Origin: Chamaesiphon minutus PCC 6605
GTDB lineage: Bacteria; Cyanobacteriota; Cyanobacteriia; Cyanobacteriales; Chamaesiphonaceae
NCBI RefSeq assembly: GCF_000317145.1
Contig: NC_019697.1
Coordinates: 62,001-126,000 of the forward strand
DNA length: 64,000 nucleotides
Reading direction: 5' to 3'
In this document: in pieces, positions 8,889 to 17,455 of the stretch
Layout of the letters: each line of letters begins with the position of its first letter
Position numbering within the stretch: position 1 is the first letter of the stretch
Notes under the pieces: generated by a model
The model's input: only the letters and a program-made list of their open reading frames with translations
Told to the model about the DNA's origin: nothing
The model's database searches: none
Translations under genes and position numbers: made by a program

Positions 8889-9605
8889 TCAGAACGAGTT
8901 CAATCGATAACCGAATCCGCGTACTGTTTCGATCGGGTTTTCGCAGCCAGATTCGGCTAACTTCTTGCGGAGGAGGCGAATTTGAGCGGCGACGACGTTG
9001 CTAGTAGATTCGGAGTCGAATGCCCAGACGCGGTTGCGAATTTGGTCGTGGGTGAGGGTGCGATCGGGATGTTGCATGAGATATTCTAACAGTTGAAATT
9101 CTTTGGCTGTCAGACCGATCGCCGTTTCGGTGCCTTGCCGATCGGCGATCGCGATCGCGTTCTTGTTGTAGTCTAATCGCAGATTGCCCACCTGCAATCG
9201 CTCTGCTTGGAATACCTGGGCGCGCCGCTGGAGGGCGCGGATTCTGGCGAGTAGTTCTTCCATCCCAAAGGGTTTGACTAGGTAGTCATCGGCTCCAGCG
9301 TCCAATCCGGCGATCTTATCTTCCATCCGATCGCGGGCGGTGAGCATTAGAATCGGAAGTGTATATTTTTCAGCACGTAGGCGTTGACACAGTTCGATGC
9401 CAGAGATTTTGGGCAACATCCAATCGATAATCGCCAGGGAGTATATAGATTCTCGCTCCGAGACGCTCCGCGCACGATCGTGGGCGAGATATTCCCAGCC
9501 AGTTTTACCATCTACTACCCAATCGACGATGTATTGATGATGAGCGAGGCTTTTTTGAACGATTGCCCCTAAGTCTGGCTCGTCTTCAATCAATAAAATT
9601 TTCAT
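8889..9605 (-). CDS. OmpR-family response regulator (RppA/CopR-like)
   Basis: A 238-residue two-component regulator. The receiver domain has the acidic pocket at IEDEP, phospho-acceptor D61 (IIDWMLPK), T (MLTARD) and K (LVKPFG). The C-terminal winged helix ends in the OmpR signature (TVRGFGYRL). The DRMEDKIAGLDAGADDYLVKPFGM stretch is typical of the cyanobacterial RppA/CopR metal- or redox-responsive group. An extra loop of about nine residues sits before D61. No histidine kinase gene adjoins it. It is divergent from a DUF305 gene, with a TTTCAT-N5-TTTCAT direct repeat between them, suggesting that it controls that gene. Confidence 0.85.
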   Translation of the reverse strand: MKILLIEDEPDLGAIVQKSLAHHQYIVDWVVDGKTGWEYLAHDRARSVSERESIYSLAIIDWMLPKISGIELCQRLRAEKYTLPILMLTARDRMEDKIAGLDAGADDYLVKPFGMEELLARIRALQRRAQVFQAERLQVGNLRLDYNKNAIAIADRQGTETAIGLTAKEFQLLEYLMQHPDRTLTHDQIRNRVWAFDSESTSNVVAAQIRLLRKKLAESGCENPIETVRGFGYRLNSF

Positions 9606-9654
9606 ACTTGAGTCAGTGTCTAATCACTAGCTTAAAATCTCGATCGACCGAGCG

Positions 9655-9671
9655 TTTCATCTGAATTTCAT
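9655..9671. promoter_or_regulatory. direct-repeat operator, CopR-like
   Basis: TTTCAT, five bases, TTTCAT: an 11-base period direct repeat in the 121-base gap between the response regulator and the DUF305 gene. OmpR-type regulators bind such tandem sites, and from memory this matches the box described for the copper regulator CopR in Synechocystis. Confidence 0.6.
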
Positions 9672-9726
9672 CCCCTTGCTTTAACATATTAGTAAAGCAA
9701 GATCGTTACTATTTTATCCACAATTT

Positions 9727-10410
9727 ATGAATCATAAAAATCGCTCGTTTGCCCCTATCGCCATCTTGGTGGGAACGCTCGGTCTTGGTTCTGTCGCGAT
9801 CGCAGGTTTCACACTCAATCGTAGTCCAAATTCCACCATCGCTCAAAACTCGGACGGGATGATGAATCATGGTGGCATGAATCATGGTAGCACGATGAAT
9901 CATAGTATGGATGTTGGCCCTGCTGATGCCAATTACGAGCTGCGGTTTATCGATAGTATGGTTCCCCATCATCAGGGTGCCTTGGTGATGGCGCAAGAAG
10001 TAATTCAAAAATCCAAACGATCCGAACTAATTAAATTTGCCAAAAACATCATTACCGAGCAGAAAAAAGAAATCGCGCAGATGCAACAATGGCGCAAGCA
10101 ATGGTATCCCACAGCATCGGCAACACCAATGATGTGGCACACAGAAATGAATCATCAAATGGCGATGACTGCCGAGCACAAACAGTCGATGATGATGAGC
10201 ATGTCGTTGGGGAAAGCTGATGCTGGTTTCGACAAACGGTTTCTCGATGCCATGATTCCCCACCATCAAGGTGCTGTCACAATGGCACAAGATTCATTAA
10301 AAAAATCCAAACGTCCAGAGCTGCAAAAACTCTCTCAAAGTATTATTAAGTCTCAACAGTCAGAAATCGATCGGATGAATCAATGGCGACAATCATGGTA
10401 TGGGAAGTAA
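9727..10410 (+). CDS. copM: CopM-like periplasmic protein with two DUF305 domains
   Basis: A 227-residue exported protein. It has an N-terminal signal segment (residues 1-38), then a Met/His-rich linker (MMNHGGMNHGSTMNH) of the copper-binding type. Two tandem DUF305 domains follow, at about 67-128 and 157-226; each has the F(I/L)D(S/A)M(V/I)PHHQGA motif. Synechocystis CopM is a DUF305 protein that binds copper and contributes to resistance. The divergent CopR-like regulator and its operator support the same role here. The name is a family-level call; whether it protects against copper or another metal is inferred. Confidence 0.7.
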   Translation: MNHKNRSFAPIAILVGTLGLGSVAIAGFTLNRSPNSTIAQNSDGMMNHGGMNHGSTMNHSMDVGPADANYELRFIDSMVPHHQGALVMAQEVIQKSKRSELIKFAKNIITEQKKEIAQMQQWRKQWYPTASATPMMWHTEMNHQMAMTAEHKQSMMMSMSLGKADAGFDKRFLDAMIPHHQGAVTMAQDSLKKSKRPELQKLSQSIIKSQQSEIDRMNQWRQSWYGK

Positions 10411-10430
10411 GTCAATTACCCTCGATATTC

Positions 10431-10466
10431 TTTGGTAGGGTCAATTCATGAATTGCCCCTACCAAA
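10431..10466. repeat. GCAATTCATGAATTGC palindrome, copy 1
   Basis: A near-perfect palindrome centred on AATTCATGAATT with TTTGGTAGGG/CCCCTACCAAA arms. It is followed by a tail (ATTAAATCCTCATTCCT, near 10494) that also occurs beside the copy at 26126. It sits between the convergent copM and mutL genes. Confidence 0.7.
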
Positions 10467-10520
10467 GGTCGGAGTGAGGGTGTATCTGCATATTATTAAA
10501 TCCTCATTCCTAAATATGTC

Positions 10521-12287
10521 CTAAATACCGTGACTTTTACCGATTACCCAATGACGACGGAAAGATCGAGCCAGACTGCTTTCTTTGAATGCCAGATAAA
10601 TTGGTCTGCCGTGCGGACAGGTACGCGGGTTGCGGGTGCGTTGCCAGCGATCGAGTAAACTTTGCATCTCTGGTAAACTCAGCGATGTGCCATTGCGAAT
10701 CGCACAGCGACAGGCAACGGCGACTTGAGCGGCTTGCAAATCTCCGCCCTGGCTGAGTTCGGTAATTGCCGCTGCGAGATCTTCGCGCATCAATAGGGGT
10801 GCGGGAGCCGTCCGAATCGCCCACAAGCCTTCGCCAAAGGGATCGATCGTAATTTCGATCTGCTGTAATTGCTCTATTTGCCGCTCTGACAGGTGTGAGA
10901 GAATAATCGGCGGTTCGAGTGGTAAAAGCTGCCAAGCACTAACTATTTGCTCGTATAGCACCCGCTCGTGAGCGATATGTTGCTCTACCAGCCACAGTCC
11001 ATCGGCGTGTTCGGCAATGATATAAGTATTGAGGACTTGTCCGACAGCACGCAATTCGAGTAAGCCTAAACCATCTCCATCATTGGTATTAGTAATCGAT
11101 CTTTGCGGAATGTGATAAGCTCCTTGCTGTTCGGCGACTGCGAGCAATTTGCCGATGCGACTGGATCGATCGTCATCATCGGTTTCAGCCTGAAGATTCA
11201 ATGCTCGATCGAGTGCTTGCGCTACTTGCGCTTGCCAGTATTCTACCTGCTGGAGATAGATTTCCACCTTAGCGGGATGGCGATTCCAGTCGATGTAGTG
11301 CGGCGGAATCTGAAGGTGTAAAAAGCAGACGGGGTATCGATCGCGCGGTAATGTTCGTGCCAATCCACTGACGATCGTTTGTTCCAATTCTGGTGCCCGG
11401 ACAATCCGACCGTTGACGGCAACCTTCACCCAGTCTAGCCGATGGCGATGACATCGATCGGGCAAGCCCAAAGTTAGCTGAATTTTCGACTCCGCTTCAG
11501 GTGCGGCACTCAATTTGGGTGCCGCAATCGCGCGGTAGGTTTGACTCGTTGCTTGCGCCTGTTGCAACTCTAGTTCGAGGCGTTCTTGAAGCTGGTTGAG
11601 GGGGCGAGCGGTTATTTCCACATGATGAAGATCGTCCACCCGCACTTTTGGTAATATTTGGGGGATAATTTGCTGTGTGGTTTTAGCACCGATAATCTGA
11701 AACCACGGACGATGTTGCTGCTCGATAGTCCAATTCACATGGGGATGACATAGAGCCAGATGATAAATTACCGTCTGTACTTGACGCAGTTGACAATTAA
11801 GATTGGGCAAACCCTCCCGTCTAGCTTCCCAGTCGCCAAACAGATCTGCGACATCAATTGCCGTTCCTGGTGCGATCGCGACTTCTTGTTGGCGCACGAC
11901 TTCACCCTGATGGTTGTAGACTAAATGCCAACCATCGCAACTATGACGAGGGCGACTGTAAATCTCCAGATTGGCAAGCTGCGCCAGACTGTGCAGAGCC
12001 TCCCCCCGAAATCCCAAACTAGTAATGTGAAATAGATCGTCTCGATCGTCAATTTTACTCGTACTATGCGCTGTCGCCGCTTGTTGCAAATCGGCGAGTT
12101 CGATCCCACTGCCATTATCTGCCACCCGAATCCGCCAGCGATCGGGAAATAAGGACACGGTAATTCTCGTCGCCCCAGCATCGATCGCATTTTCACACAG
12201 TTCGCGCACCACCGCCCCCAGAGAGTCAATGACTTCTCCAGCAGCAATCAGGTGAATGACTTCGATAGGTAGTGTGTGAATCGGCAT
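10521..12287 (-). CDS. mutL: DNA mismatch repair protein MutL
   Basis: A 588-residue MutL that couples mismatch recognition by MutS to strand removal. The N-terminal GHKL ATPase has motif I (ELCENAIDAGAT), motif II (DNGSGI) and motif III (SLGFRGEALHSLA). A proline/acid-poor linker follows, then the C-terminal dimerisation domain with CRCAIRNG and NPRTCPHGRP. The endonuclease metal motif expected as DQHAxxE reads EQHIAHERVLYE, so the Asp is Glu and the Ala is Ile. It is a stand-alone gene, flanked on both sides by the AATTCATGAATT palindromes. Confidence 0.95.
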   Translation of the reverse strand: MPIHTLPIEVIHLIAAGEVIDSLGAVVRELCENAIDAGATRITVSLFPDRWRIRVADNGSGIELADLQQAATAHSTSKIDDRDDLFHITSLGFRGEALHSLAQLANLEIYSRPRHSCDGWHLVYNHQGEVVRQQEVAIAPGTAIDVADLFGDWEARREGLPNLNCQLRQVQTVIYHLALCHPHVNWTIEQQHRPWFQIIGAKTTQQIIPQILPKVRVDDLHHVEITARPLNQLQERLELELQQAQATSQTYRAIAAPKLSAAPEAESKIQLTLGLPDRCHRHRLDWVKVAVNGRIVRAPELEQTIVSGLARTLPRDRYPVCFLHLQIPPHYIDWNRHPAKVEIYLQQVEYWQAQVAQALDRALNLQAETDDDDRSSRIGKLLAVAEQQGAYHIPQRSITNTNDGDGLGLLELRAVGQVLNTYIIAEHADGLWLVEQHIAHERVLYEQIVSAWQLLPLEPPIILSHLSERQIEQLQQIEITIDPFGEGLWAIRTAPAPLLMREDLAAAITELSQGGDLQAAQVAVACRCAIRNGTSLSLPEMQSLLDRWQRTRNPRTCPHGRPIYLAFKESSLARSFRRHWVIGKSHGI

Positions 12288-12313
12288 TTAAGAACGTTTC
12301 TGGCGTTACTGGC

Positions 12314-12357
12314 AAATAATGGTAGGAGCAATTCATGAATTGCTCCTACCATTATTT
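12314..12357. repeat. GCAATTCATGAATTGC palindrome, copy 2
   Basis: A perfect 44-base palindrome. The arms begin AAATAATGGTAGGAG and the centre is AATTCATGAATT. It starts 27 bases upstream of the mutL start codon, so it lies in the mutL leader. Confidence 0.8.
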
Positions 12358-12478
12358 TCGGGAATTAGTCGTCCATTTTAGCGGACAAAATTATTTTGGT
12401 TTTGGATGCTATAAACTACCGCAAGGTCTGCCTGCGATTTCTAACCGATTGGATCTCAATTCTATTAACAATCGATCT

Positions 12479-12616
12479 CTAAACAGCGTAAGCGTGCTTC
12501 AACGCCCAAATGACTAGGAAAATAATGCCACCCAATACCAGCGTCGAAGAGATAGCGATGGCTGCGGGCGTATCTGCCCCTTTGAACTTCATGATGCCGC
12601 GATCGAGATCTGACAT
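12479..12616 (-). CDS. 45-residue single-span membrane protein
   Basis: A small open frame with ATG at 12616 and TAG at 12479. The N terminus is charged (MSDLDRGIMKFKGAD), and residues about 18-40 form one hydrophobic span (AIAISSTLVLGGIIFLVIWAL), followed by KHAYAV. The clean start-to-stop structure, strong hydrophobic helix and plausible topology argue that it is real. It resembles the low-molecular-mass thylakoid proteins of photosynthetic complexes in size and layout, but I do not recognise it as any named subunit. Confidence 0.6.
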   Translation of the reverse strand: MSDLDRGIMKFKGADTPAAIAISSTLVLGGIIFLVIWALKHAYAV

Positions 12617-12828
12617 AGTTACTAATTTAAAAAGAACAGTTTCTTCATTCTAGTATACTCACATCTGGTACTAATACATAAAAACTAGTGTAAAGCGTAG
12701 ATAGTCGGGTACCGGAGGTAATCGACCGATGCTAAGATACTGTAGTTTGATTCTCCCCCAGGAGCGACTGAGCCAACGATCGCCCGTACATGCTCTTTAA
12801 GTAGAGACTACACCAACGAGAAAAGATT

Positions 12829-13845
12829 GTGGGAATTGCAGCAGAAAACATCTCCAAAGGCTTTGGCAACTTCCAAGCTGTCGATCGTGTAAATCTCGAA
12901 ATCGCGCAAGGTTCGCTAATTGCCCTCCTCGGCCCTTCCGGTTCGGGTAAATCGACCCTCTTAAGACTGATCTCTGGATTAGAAACCCCAGACGAAGGAC
13001 GGCTGTGGCTGGCAGGAAAGGACGCCACCACACAGAGCGTGCGGGAACGCAATATCGGCTTTGTCTTCCAAAATTATGCCTTATTCAAACATCTGACGAT
13101 CGGTCAAAATATCGCCTTTGGACTGGAGATTCGATCGATCTCCGCCTCAAAAGTCAAAAAAAAGGTTGCCGAACTCCTCGACTTAATCCAACTCAGCGGC
13201 TTAGGAAATCGCTATCCAGCGCAACTTTCTGGCGGACAACGCCAACGCGTAGCATTAGCTAGAGCTTTAGCCATCGAACCCAAAATTCTCCTGCTAGACG
13301 AACCGTTTGGAGCCTTAGATGCCAGAGTCCGCAAAGATTTACGCGCCTGGTTGCGGCAACTCCACGAACGCTCTCGCGTCACGACGGTATTTGTCACCCA
13401 CGATCGATCGGATGCAATGGAAGTCGCCGATAAAATTGTCATCATGAATAAAGGACGCATCGAACAAATTGGCACTCCCGCCGAGATTTACAATCGTCCG
13501 GCTAATGCCTTTGTGATGGGTTTTGTCGGGCCTGTAAATATCTTACCCAGCAGTGCAAATATCTTCCAATGTCATAATTTTGCACCTACCAATTCCGAAA
13601 TATTTATCCGGCCTCAAGATATCGCCATCGAAACCGGATCGAGCAGTAACACTGTAGCTGCCAAAGTTCAACGTTTGACTCATCTCGGCTCGGAAGTTCA
13701 AGCAGAATTAGCTCTAGCTGATGGGCAATTAATTACCGCACATTTGAGTAGGGAACACTTCGACAAGCTGCAACTAGAACCCCAACAGCAGGTATTTGTT
13801 AAGCCGAAAGCAGCTAAAACTTTTCCAGTTGATTTTTCAATTTAA
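12829..13845 (+). CDS. cysA: sulfate/thiosulfate-type ABC transporter ATP-binding protein
   Basis: A 338-residue ATPase of the CysA group, energising import of sulfate or thiosulfate at the cytoplasmic membrane. It has Walker [10 protein letters not shown] (36-44), Q-loop FVFQNYALF, signature LSGGQRQR, Walker [12 protein letters not shown] and H-loop [14 protein letters not shown] shortened TOBE-like C-terminal domain follows ([11 protein letters not shown]). The start is GTG with a purine-rich GAGAAAAG just upstream. The permease and binding-protein genes are not in the window, so it is an orphan ATPase here. It could serve a related anion transporter. Confidence 0.85.
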   Translation: MGIAAENISKGFGNFQAVDRVNLEIAQGSLIALLGPSGSGKSTLLRLISGLETPDEGRLWLAGKDATTQSVRERNIGFVFQNYALFKHLTIGQNIAFGLEIRSISASKVKKKVAELLDLIQLSGLGNRYPAQLSGGQRQRVALARALAIEPKILLLDEPFGALDARVRKDLRAWLRQLHERSRVTTVFVTHDRSDAMEVADKIVIMNKGRIEQIGTPAEIYNRPANAFVMGFVGPVNILPSSANIFQCHNFAPTNSEIFIRPQDIAIETGSSSNTVAAKVQRLTHLGSEVQAELALADGQLITAHLSREHFDKLQLEPQQQVFVKPKAAKTFPVDFSI

Positions 13846-13936
13846 TTATTTGCGATCGCCTGCAATAGTATCCAAACTAATAATAGTGTTAACAATAGAA
13901 TGCATTCATTTGACGTTATTTTATTTCACTCACTCG

Positions 13937-14006
13937 GACAAATCTACAAACGAATTCATCGGTAAGATCGACCCCTCCTTTGCTTAACAGAGAGGTATCC
14001 AGTCGA
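13937..14006 (-). pseudogene. decayed 3' end of an AAA ATPase gene
   Basis: About four fifths of these 70 bases match the 3' end of the intact AAA ATPase gene at 20940-21009, on the same strand and ungapped. The reading LLSKGGVDLTDEF corresponds to LLRKGRVDFTYEF in the intact protein. The rest of the gene is missing. The 483-base gap holding this remnant otherwise contains only the repeat at 14010 and the promoter region of the next gene. Confidence 0.75.
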
Positions 14007-14009
14007 TCG

Positions 14010-14119
14010 CTAAGTAGATGGGCGTAATTAAATATAAGATATCGCGTAGGGTGGGCACTGCCCACCAGCTAGGTTTCAGGCAAAATCTATTTTACAAAAA
14101 ATTGCGCCTACCTACTTAG
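14010..14119. repeat. MITE-like element around GTGGGCACTGCCCAC, copy 2
   Basis: Imperfect 21-base inverted ends (CTAAGTAGATGGGCG... / ...CGCCTACCTACTTAG) around the central GTAGGGTGGGCACTGCCCAC palindrome shared with 4905 and 42680. It abuts the AAA ATPase remnant. Confidence 0.65.
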
Positions 14120-14328
14120 TTGAGATCGTGTGTTCTGGATTGAGATCGAACCCGATCGCGTGCAGATCGATTCGCCCGAATCTAGTCTTCCGAACCAAAG
14201 TGTCTGGGCACAATCCAAAGAGCGAGATTTTAGTGGAAGTGACATTCCATGAAGATCTTAATCTCATTATCGCAAATTGATTAGAATGGGGCAATCAAGA
14301 TGCCGCCACCACATATAGCCTTTCCATC

Positions 14329-15315
14329 GTGCGACGAGTTAAACTTCTTTCCACCGGAAAATATCTGCCCAAAAACCGAGTTACCGCCAGCGACATCGAG
14401 CAGCGGTTGGGCTTGCCCAAGGATTGGGTCGAACAAAAATCAGGAGTCCTAGTTCGCCACTTTGTAGAAGATGAAACTGCATCATTGATGGGAGCCTTAG
14501 CCGCTAAAGATGCACTAGCAGCCGCTGGATTGTCGATCGAAGATATCGATTGTATTATAAGCACCAGCGGTATTCCAGAGCAATCTATCCCCTGTACGGC
14601 AGCCTTAGTCCAAAAACATCTGGGTGCGATCGATGCAGGGATTCCGGCTTTCGATATCAATTCGACTTGTCTGAGCTTTATTACTGGCTTCGATACTATC
14701 TCCTATTTAATCGAGGCAGGCAGATATCGCCGAGTGCTACTGGTTGCCAGTGAAGTCTGTACGGGCTTGAATTGGCACGATCGAGAAAGTTGTACCTTGT
14801 TTGGCGATGGTGCGGCAGCAGCGATTCTAGCTAGGTCTGAGCGGGGAGAAAGCGCGCGCATCTTGACTTCTAGCATGGAAACTTACAGCAAAGGGGCGCA
14901 CCTGACTGAATGCACGGGTGGTGGCAATAAATATCATCCCAAAGACTATGCCGATAACCTCGAATCCTTTCTGTTTAGAATGGATGGCAGAGGTGTCTAT
15001 CGGATGGCATCGGAAATTTTGCCTCGGTTTGTAGATAGCCTGTTGCAAACTGCCGAACTGAAGATCGCGGATCTGCAAATGGTTATCCCTCACCAAGCCA
15101 GCCTCATGGCAATGCGATTAATCTGCAAACAGCTAGGGATTGCACCAGAGAAATTTATGACCATTATTCAAACTCATGGTAATACAATCGCCGCATCGGT
15201 ACCGATGGCTCTCCATGAAGCAATTCACCAAAACAAGATCCAGCGCGGAGATCTGGTGCTGTTGCTGGGTACTTCTGCGGGATTTTCGGTCGGCGGGATT
15301 GTCTTGGAATACTAA
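14329..15315 (+). CDS. beta-ketoacyl synthase III-like condensing enzyme
   Basis: A 328-residue FabH/OleA-type thiolase-fold enzyme that would perform a decarboxylative or Claisen condensation on acyl-CoA or acyl-ACP. The full catalytic triad is present: C114 (INSTCLSF), H255 (IPHQAS) and N285 (THGNTIAAS). The glycine-rich C terminus (LLGTSAGFSVGGIVLEY) is also normal. It is more divergent than housekeeping FabH and opens a six-gene same-strand cluster, so a specialised lipid role is likely. The start is GTG; no in-frame ATG lies nearby and no good ribosome site is visible. Confidence 0.88.
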   Translation: MRRVKLLSTGKYLPKNRVTASDIEQRLGLPKDWVEQKSGVLVRHFVEDETASLMGALAAKDALAAAGLSIEDIDCIISTSGIPEQSIPCTAALVQKHLGAIDAGIPAFDINSTCLSFITGFDTISYLIEAGRYRRVLLVASEVCTGLNWHDRESCTLFGDGAAAAILARSERGESARILTSSMETYSKGAHLTECTGGGNKYHPKDYADNLESFLFRMDGRGVYRMASEILPRFVDSLLQTAELKIADLQMVIPHQASLMAMRLICKQLGIAPEKFMTIIQTHGNTIAASVPMALHEAIHQNKIQRGDLVLLLGTSAGFSVGGIVLEY

Positions 15316-15360
15316 ATTTGGCGATCTGTAGTAATAAACTGTATCTGTCAGGGCAAATAT

Positions 15361-16563
15361 ATGAGTCTCTTAATTCTATCGATCGGGTTATTATTTTTAG
15401 CTGAAAGAATTGGTAAATACCTGCTTGTCGAAAACTTTTTTCAGCGAGAAGATGAGATAGATAGATCGATCGAGCCAGTTGTCGAATCCAAAGTCAGTAT
15501 CTTGCAACCGATTTTGAGTGGCGACCCTACTTTATGGGATTGTCTGGCTAAGAATTTACAAATGAAAACTAGTTATCCTACTGAATTTTTGTGGTTAATC
15601 GACGACGATGATGCCGAGGCACAAATCGGCTGCCGCCAATTAATAGATCGATATCCAGATATTAGCATCAAGCTGATTTCATTACCACAAGCCCCAGAGC
15701 GAATCAGTCCCAAGATGTTTAAATTAATTGAAGGATTGCAGCAGGCCCTAGGTGAGATGGTGGTAGTGCTAGATGATGACACAATTTTACCCGATCGAGG
15801 ACTCGATCGGGCGATTCCATTTCTCAATCGACCTGCGGTTGGAGTTGCATTTGGCTTACCTTATTATCTGAATTTTTCAAATATTTGGTCTGCATTAGTA
15901 TCTTGCGTTGTCAATAGTAGTAGCCTGCTCACCTACGTTCCTTATACGTTTTTGACAGCACCTTTTACTATTAACGGGATGTTTTTTGTCATGAAACGCG
16001 AAGTTCTCGATCGGGTCGATGGCTTTTCGGGACTAGAAACATCAATTGTCGATGATTTTGCGATCGCCAAACACTTTCGATCGCACGGCTATCTGCTGGC
16101 ACAGACGCCCGTTTGTCATGGCATCAGTACCCAAATTAAAGATGCCAATCATTATTTTAGCCTTTTAAATCGTTGGTTTATTTTCCCACAGGAATCGATC
16201 CTCAAATCGATAAATATTCGCGAACTCGCCATATTTTATAGTACGGCACTGATTTCAACCTTCATCCCGTCGATTGTCGTCGGCTATCTGGTCTTATTCC
16301 CTTCTGTGTCCGCTACCATTTACGCGTTTATCTATTTTGGCGTCAATGCTTATATTTTGACACAATTTAATACTAAATATCTTAACAATGCTACACCCGA
16401 TCGACAAATATTGTTATTATTAGCGATCCAACTGATTATGCCAGTGCATATTATTTTAGCTTTGTTTTCGCCACGGCGGATCGAGTGGCGGGGGAAAACG
16501 ATCGAACTTAATGCTGATGGCAGCTTTGAAATTATCAAACAGCGAAGTGTACCAGAGATTTAG
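15361..16563 (+). CDS. GT21-like membrane glycosyltransferase
   Basis: A 400-residue family 2/21 glycosyltransferase resembling ceramide glucosyltransferase and HpnI. One N-terminal membrane helix is followed by a GT-A domain with D-motifs LIDDDD (79-84), VVVLDDDT (134-141), catalytic-region VDDFAIA (230-236) and NRW (270-272). Two or three membrane helices follow (about 287-365), then the ceramide-transferase-like tail PRRIEWRGKTIEL. It probably adds a sugar to a lipid made by the neighbouring enzymes at the inner membrane face. It follows the condensing enzyme after 45 bases. Confidence 0.82.
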   Translation: MSLLILSIGLLFLAERIGKYLLVENFFQREDEIDRSIEPVVESKVSILQPILSGDPTLWDCLAKNLQMKTSYPTEFLWLIDDDDAEAQIGCRQLIDRYPDISIKLISLPQAPERISPKMFKLIEGLQQALGEMVVVLDDDTILPDRGLDRAIPFLNRPAVGVAFGLPYYLNFSNIWSALVSCVVNSSSLLTYVPYTFLTAPFTINGMFFVMKREVLDRVDGFSGLETSIVDDFAIAKHFRSHGYLLAQTPVCHGISTQIKDANHYFSLLNRWFIFPQESILKSINIRELAIFYSTALISTFIPSIVVGYLVLFPSVSATIYAFIYFGVNAYILTQFNTKYLNNATPDRQILLLLAIQLIMPVHIILALFSPRRIEWRGKTIELNADGSFEIIKQRSVPEI

Positions 16564-16578
16564 ATGAGTTAAAAGTTA

Positions 16579-17448
16579 ATGAATATTGTCCTCTGTTGCT
16601 GCATTATTGGTATGGTGAGTCTAGTTTTGCTGTGGACTTTGGGAGAAACATTGTGGTGGTGGTATCTGTGGAGCAAATCTACAAGATTTGCTACTACGCC
16701 CCAATTCTTATGGCAAAATGCGGTTTTTTTTCTGACTGGAATTAGTAATTATGCCAGTGCAGATTTAGCACCAGAACAAAGAGATTTTTTAAAAGAACTA
16801 GGCGATCGAATTAATATAGATCTCATTGTCGCTACACCTTTTCCCTACGACTGCTCGACTGCTCGCGAATTTTCTAGATGTCAGATTTGGCACCATTTGG
16901 GAGATCGAGAATTGCCCTTATGGTTAATCTCGTTATATAACTTTTGGCAAACTTTATTAGTGACAATCTTAGAAAAGCCCTACGGCAATACCATCGCTCG
17001 ATGTATCGGCAATCGACTGGGAACTGCGGCATCGCGAGATCGTAATTTATGGCTGATTTGTGGCAGCATTGGCGCGGGACTTGCCTTAGCCGCTGCCCCA
17101 AAACTTCGGGAAGAATTACAAGTCAATCTAATTATTATTGCTTACGGCGGAGTATTTAAAGCATCTGCTGGATTCGATACTGTCGATCGATTTTATCACT
17201 TGACTGGGAGCGAAGATACTTGGGCCAAACTTGGCAAATTTATCTTCCCCGGACGGTGGTTTCCTACAGGCGCATACGCCAGAGCAATTCGCGATAATCG
17301 AACGATCGAGCAATCTACTGGCAATCATCAACATCTCGAATATTTAAGCGATCGACGGGCGACTATTTCAAACTTATCCTATCGCACGTTAACATTAGAT
17401 ACAATAACTCAACTCTCAATTTGGCAAGAAAAAGGTATAAAGTATTGA
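16579..17448 (+). CDS. membrane-anchored alpha/beta-hydrolase-like protein
   Basis: A 289-residue protein not assignable to a named family. Residues 5-31 are a membrane helix. The rest has strand/turn features of an alpha/beta hydrolase: a nucleophile-elbow-like LWLICGSIGAG with S163, a candidate acid D213 in HLTGSEDTW, and a candidate His in GNHQHLEYL (H252), in the right order and spacing. The elbow is CGSIG rather than GxSxG. It would fit a hydrolase acting on an acyl or lactone intermediate of the cluster, by analogy with OleB, but that is inference. It is tightly spaced, with 15 bases before it and 7 after. Confidence 0.55.
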   Translation: MNIVLCCCIIGMVSLVLLWTLGETLWWWYLWSKSTRFATTPQFLWQNAVFFLTGISNYASADLAPEQRDFLKELGDRINIDLIVATPFPYDCSTAREFSRCQIWHHLGDRELPLWLISLYNFWQTLLVTILEKPYGNTIARCIGNRLGTAASRDRNLWLICGSIGAGLALAAAPKLREELQVNLIIIAYGGVFKASAGFDTVDRFYHLTGSEDTWAKLGKFIFPGRWFPTGAYARAIRDNRTIEQSTGNHQHLEYLSDRRATISNLSYRTLTLDTITQLSIWQEKGIKY

Positions 17449-17455
17449 TATTTTT

